From positions 62,001 to 126,000 of the forward strand of contig NZ_BAZR01000007.1 in assembly GCF_001315105.1 (NCBI RefSeq): a DNA stretch of 64,000 nucleotides, in the 5' to 3' direction. The translations under genes were made by a program, and so were the position numbers. This DNA is from Paenibacillus sp. JCM 10914 (GTDB taxonomy: Bacteria > Bacillota > Bacilli > Paenibacillales > Paenibacillaceae). Of the stretch, positions 61,070 to 64,000 are shown piece by piece. The notes below the pieces were generated by a model. The model was given only the letters and a program-made list of their open reading frames with translations, ran no database searches and was not told where the DNA came from. Position 1 is the stretch's first letter. Each line of letters starts with the position of its first letter.

Positions 61070-61708
61070 ATGTTTAAGCATATTCTAAACAACGATTTTG
61101 CGAATATCGTCAAGGGACGACGTTCCGTTCGCAATTATGATGAGAACGTTAAAATTTCGAAAGAAGAGCTAAGCGAAATGATATCAGAAGCCGCTTTAGC
61201 TCCATCCTCCGCTAATATGCAACCATGGCGAGCCATTGTGGTTCATACTCCGGAAGGAAAAGATAAATTAAGACCTCTTGTACGGTTCAATACATTACAA
61301 AATGATACTTCATCCGCAATGTTGTTGATTTTTGGCGATACCCAAAGCTATTTATACACGGAAGACATTTACAATACAGCTGTGGAACAAGGGAAAATGC
61401 CAGCCGAAGTACGAGACCGTCAACTTGAAACCATTCTATCGATGTACCCGACTCTGCCCAAAGAAACGAAAGTTGAAGTTGCAAAAATCGATAGCAGCCT
61501 CTTTGCGATGCAGTTCATGTTAGTCGCGCGTGCACATGGATATGACACGAATCCTATGGCAGGCTTTGAAGTTGATCGGCTAGCAAAAGCATTTGATTTG
61601 GATGAAGAACGCTTTGTTCCCGTCATGATCATCTCAATCGGAAAAGCCAAAGAAGAGGGATACGAATCCGTCCGATTAAGTGCCGACAAGTTTACGACTT
61701 GGGCGTAG
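61070..61708 (+). CDS. Nitroreductase-family flavoprotein
   Basis: A 212-residue NfsB/FRase-like enzyme: FMN-binding RRSVRNYDENV (about 17-27), APSSANMQPWRAIVVH, and the C-terminal PMAGFEVDRLAKAF and VMIISIGKAKEEG. It reduces nitro compounds or quinones with NAD(P)H. ATG 61070 follows AAGGAG; MerR-linked expression is likely from the divergent layout. Confidence 0.9.
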   Translation: MFKHILNNDFANIVKGRRSVRNYDENVKISKEELSEMISEAALAPSSANMQPWRAIVVHTPEGKDKLRPLVRFNTLQNDTSSAMLLIFGDTQSYLYTEDIYNTAVEQGKMPAEVRDRQLETILSMYPTLPKETKVEVAKIDSSLFAMQFMLVARAHGYDTNPMAGFEVDRLAKAFDLDEERFVPVMIISIGKAKEEGYESVRLSADKFTTWA

Positions 61709-61855
61709 AACACTTAGATTCAACTTACATCTGTTGTTTATCACAATTGTAAAGCTGTATGGATAAGGCAGGTGCCGTTACCAGGTCAAATGTCCGGTCA
61801 TAAGAATATGAAGAGAAGAACGGCTTACTCCAATTGCGAGGATGGTGGAGATTTA

Positions 61856-63244
61856 ATGTCACACAACCGCAAACCAGCAGGTACCCGATTGACGGGAAGG
61901 ATCGTGGTGCCGGGTAACCCGTCTTACCATGCGGCTAGATTGGAATACAACAGGCGCTTTTCCAAGTTTCCACGGGTTATCGTGTTTTGCAGACGAACGC
62001 AGGATGTGATCAACGCAGTCAAATGGGCTCGTGAGCGTGGCGTGCGGATTCGAGTGCGCAGTGGGCGGCACAGTTATGAAGGATTTTCGACTATCGATGG
62101 CGGAATAATTATCGATGTGAGCGAGATGAACAAGGTGCAAGTGGATCGCAAGAACATGGTGGCCCATGTTCAGACGGGCAATCCGTTATCCCGCGTATAC
62201 AGGAAGCTATGGAATAAGCATGTAGCACTCCCGGCTGGCACTGCACCCGACGTGGGCATTGCCGGGCTTACCTTGGGAGGTGGAATTGGACTGTTGTCGC
62301 GTAAATATGGACTTACCTGCGACAACTTGAAACAGGTGAAGATGGTCGTAGCAGCAGGACGGCAAGGGGCGAAGACGATCATAGCAAATAAGAAGAAACA
62401 TGCCGATCTGCTCTGGGCATCACGAGGTGGAGGTGGAGGCAACTTCGGGATTGCTACCGCATATACGTTTCGGGTAAGGCCGATCCGGACCGTCTCCATC
62501 TATAGTATTACTTGGAAATGGCGCGATCTGGAGAAGGTATTCCCGGCTTGGCAGCGCTGGGCACCTGCGGTCACAAACCGCTTAACCTCAACCATCGAGG
62601 TGGCTGCCAAACAAGTGGGAACGATCGTATCTACCGGGCAATTACTGGGGGGAGCAGCGGAACTTAGGCGATGGATCCAACCATTACTGCAACAGGGAAC
62701 TCCAATGAAGGTCATGGTGCGGACCGTGCCTTTTATCGAAGCAACCCGCTTTTTTGCCGCAGGGGACCTGCACCTGGAACCGAAGTTTAAAATAACCGGG
62801 GCTTTAGGGTTTAAGCCGCTGCCACGTGAAGGTGTACGGATGATTCGCGACTTCTTGTCCGAAGCGCCCAATAAGCATTCTACCGTGTGGTGTCAAAGTT
62901 TAGGCGGATCGGGTAGCGCAGTGAGCCGGATATCTCCGACTGCAACGGCCTATCCACATCGGAGGGCAGAGATTTACGAGCTATCGGCGCGTTGGAGGAA
63001 CGATAGTGAGCAGCAGCGAAATATCCAGTGGGTGAAAAGGTTCCGTAAAGCGTTGCGTCCCTTCGTTAATGGGGATTATGTGAACTTCCCGGATTTACAA
63101 ATCAAAAACTGGCCAAAGGCGTATTATGGTGTGAATTTTGCCAGATTGAAGCGGGTAAAACAGAAGTATGATCCTCATGATGTATTTCGCTTCGCACAGA
63201 GCATTCCGGTGGGGAAGCGTTCCGGTCGAGGAACAAGAACATGA
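61856..63244 (+). CDS. Berberine-bridge-type FAD oxidoreductase (CotQ/YvdP-like)
   Basis: A 462-residue BBE-like flavoprotein: FAD_binding_4 domain with RVRSGRHSYEGFSTIDGGII, whose histidine is the usual covalent FAD site, and GIAGLTLGGGIGLLSRKYGL. The second (cysteinyl) attachment site of bicovalent members is missing: the position reads APDVGIAG. The BBE C-terminal motif is present as DYVNFPDLQI ... YYGVNFARLKRVKQKYDPHD. Similar Bacillus proteins (YvdP/CotQ, YgaK) occur in spores. ATG 61856 is five bases after GGTGGAG; an in-frame start 84 bases earlier is less likely. Confidence 0.87.
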   Translation: MSHNRKPAGTRLTGRIVVPGNPSYHAARLEYNRRFSKFPRVIVFCRRTQDVINAVKWARERGVRIRVRSGRHSYEGFSTIDGGIIIDVSEMNKVQVDRKNMVAHVQTGNPLSRVYRKLWNKHVALPAGTAPDVGIAGLTLGGGIGLLSRKYGLTCDNLKQVKMVVAAGRQGAKTIIANKKKHADLLWASRGGGGGNFGIATAYTFRVRPIRTVSIYSITWKWRDLEKVFPAWQRWAPAVTNRLTSTIEVAAKQVGTIVSTGQLLGGAAELRRWIQPLLQQGTPMKVMVRTVPFIEATRFFAAGDLHLEPKFKITGALGFKPLPREGVRMIRDFLSEAPNKHSTVWCQSLGGSGSAVSRISPTATAYPHRRAEIYELSARWRNDSEQQRNIQWVKRFRKALRPFVNGDYVNFPDLQIKNWPKAYYGVNFARLKRVKQKYDPHDVFRFAQSIPVGKRSGRGTRT

Positions 63245-63253
63245 AGATTGGGA

Positions 63254-63280
63254 AAGTCGCATACGATGCGGCTTTTTTAT
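63254..63280 (+). terminator. Intrinsic terminator after the oxidoreductase gene
   Basis: AAGTCGCAT (63254-63262), loop ACG, ATGCGGCTT (63266-63274) with one T-G pair, then T-run. Confidence 0.82.
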
Positions 63281-63347
63281 TTGGTGATAAAAATTCAGCT
63301 GAAATCTGCCGGGATATGCTCAGAATTAAATCGCTATAGGTCTGAAC

Positions 63348-64000
63348 TTAACCCCCAACCTCAAATTGATCGTGCAATCTGCGCAAGCGGTAAGCATTCA
63401 TGGCAAATTCGCGCACCTCTTCAAGGATGCTGTAATTGGCCCATGCGCCTGCAACTGCGCCGATCCCGGGTACCATCTGCAGCATTTTCCTGAAATCCAT
63501 CGCATCGCGATATTCGATCTGGAATGTCTCCCAGTCCATATTCTTGGAGTATTCCGCGTCAGAGAGCCACTGTTCCTTTTCAATATGCCAATGCTTGATA
63601 GAGTTAAGCAGCTTGGTCCGATTTTCCGGCCCTGAAAACGTCATTTGAAATACTTTGAGAATGAATACCCGTTCGGAGAAGTGTCTGGTGTCATAACCGT
63701 AAACATGCGCCAGTTCGAACAGAAATTTCATCTTGATCGCAATCAAAGCCGGGAAGTCTACCATGCTAAACATAATACCGCCAGCTCCTGTTCCAGCACC
63801 TTCGGCAACCGCGATTTTTTGGTACAGGGCAAACAACTCTTTCGCTTCTTGATCGGCGGATTCCAGTTCCAGAGCACGCTGCACCGGACGTTTAGGCGTA
63901 TATTCCGCACCGAACAGGGCCGTGCGCACGATTGAACGCACTGTGCTCGTAATGATGTTATGAACCTTCGGGGAAATCAAATGATTGATTCGATTGCTGA
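63348..64000 (-). CDS. EcsC family protein (partial, 5' end outside window)
   Basis: At least 217 residues of an EcsC-like protein: AEGAGTGAGGIMFSMVDFPA, IKMKFLFELAHVYGYD and VPGIGAVAGAWANYSILEEV, with Gly/Ala-rich membrane-associating segments. The frame stays open to the window edge (reading SNRINHLISPKV upstream of a TTG at 63980), so the gene starts beyond 64000. The family's role is poorly known; EcsC is encoded with the EcsAB transporter in B. subtilis, but no EcsAB is seen here. Confidence 0.85.
   Translation of the reverse strand, partial: SNRINHLISPKVHNIITSTVRSIVRTALFGAEYTPKRPVQRALELESADQEAKELFALYQKIAVAEGAGTGAGGIMFSMVDFPALIAIKMKFLFELAHVYGYDTRHFSERVFILKVFQMTFSGPENRTKLLNSIKHWHIEKEQWLSDAEYSKNMDWETFQIEYRDAMDFRKMLQMVPGIGAVAGAWANYSILEEVREFAMNAYRLRRLHDQFEVGG

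Noticed and set aside
1..64000. tRNA, rRNA, prophage or insertion sequences
   Set aside because: Reading both strands showed no conserved rRNA stretches, no tRNA-like cloverleaf noticed, and no transposase or integrase motifs among the ORFs; a tRNA scan was not possible here.

Overview
The window looks like a chromosomal segment of a spore-forming member of the Bacillota, most probably Paenibacillus or a close relative. This rests on strong AAGGAGG-type ribosome binding sites, GTG/TTG starts, AT-rich intergenic spacers between genes of medium GC, Bacillus-type Fur boxes (TGATAAT-N-ATTATCA), U-rich intrinsic terminators, and families typical of the group (GlpP, HelD, BlaI/M56, YtrA-type GntR, Btr-like AraC regulators, CotQ/YvdP-like oxidase). 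I see no rRNA, tRNA, CRISPR array, insertion sequence or prophage.

Layout. 0-5.2 kb: a frameshifted MFS transporter, then an ArsR-SRPBCC-short UvrA-like ATPase-FNR-type oxidoreductase operon behind a promoter with repeated operators. 5.3-8.9 kb: a DUF4395 membrane protein, then an ECF sigma factor fused to a large C-terminal domain and coupled to a solute-binding protein that has no signal peptide. 9-25.8 kb: a large iron-regulated siderophore locus. It holds a Btr-like AraC/siderophore-binding regulator, a LuxR-type protein, a class III aminotransferase, three IucA/IucC (NIS) synthetases, a FhuF-like reductase, an MFS exporter, an RraA-like protein, an NtaA-type flavin monooxygenase, a siderophore-binding lipoprotein and two FecCD permeases. 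25.9-29.4 kb: AraC, SDR, VOC and squalene/phytoene synthase-like genes. 30-36 kb: a GpdQ-like phosphoesterase, the GlpP antiterminator, a leader with a strong terminator and a UgpBCAE-like ABC importer, together suggesting glycerophosphodiester/glycerol-3-phosphate use. 36-40 kb: a YtrA-type GntR-ABC operon, an NmrA-like reductase and a SUKH protein. 40-45 kb: a second siderophore uptake locus (Btr-like regulator, two FecCD permeases, binding lipoprotein). 45-64 kb: SolA-like oxidase, S66 carboxypeptidase with an upstream 37-residue ORF, a lipoprotein, GyrI-like protein, XRE-cupin/AzlCD, cupin, HelD, a two-component system with an ABC exporter, a hydrolase, BlaI/M56 peptidase with a repeat tail, MerR/nitroreductase, a berberine-bridge-like oxidase and a partial EcsC protein.

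Five good Fur boxes (near 9018, 11500, 22600, 41619 and 41777) tie the two siderophore regions into one iron regulon. The two uptake sets are paralogous and neither has its own ATPase. A second theme is technical: ten genes carry about twelve small frameshifts, mostly one-base losses next to short homopolymers, with protein similarity continuing in the next frame. This pattern fits consensus sequencing errors better than natural decay, so the affected genes should be read as probably intact until the bases are checked.
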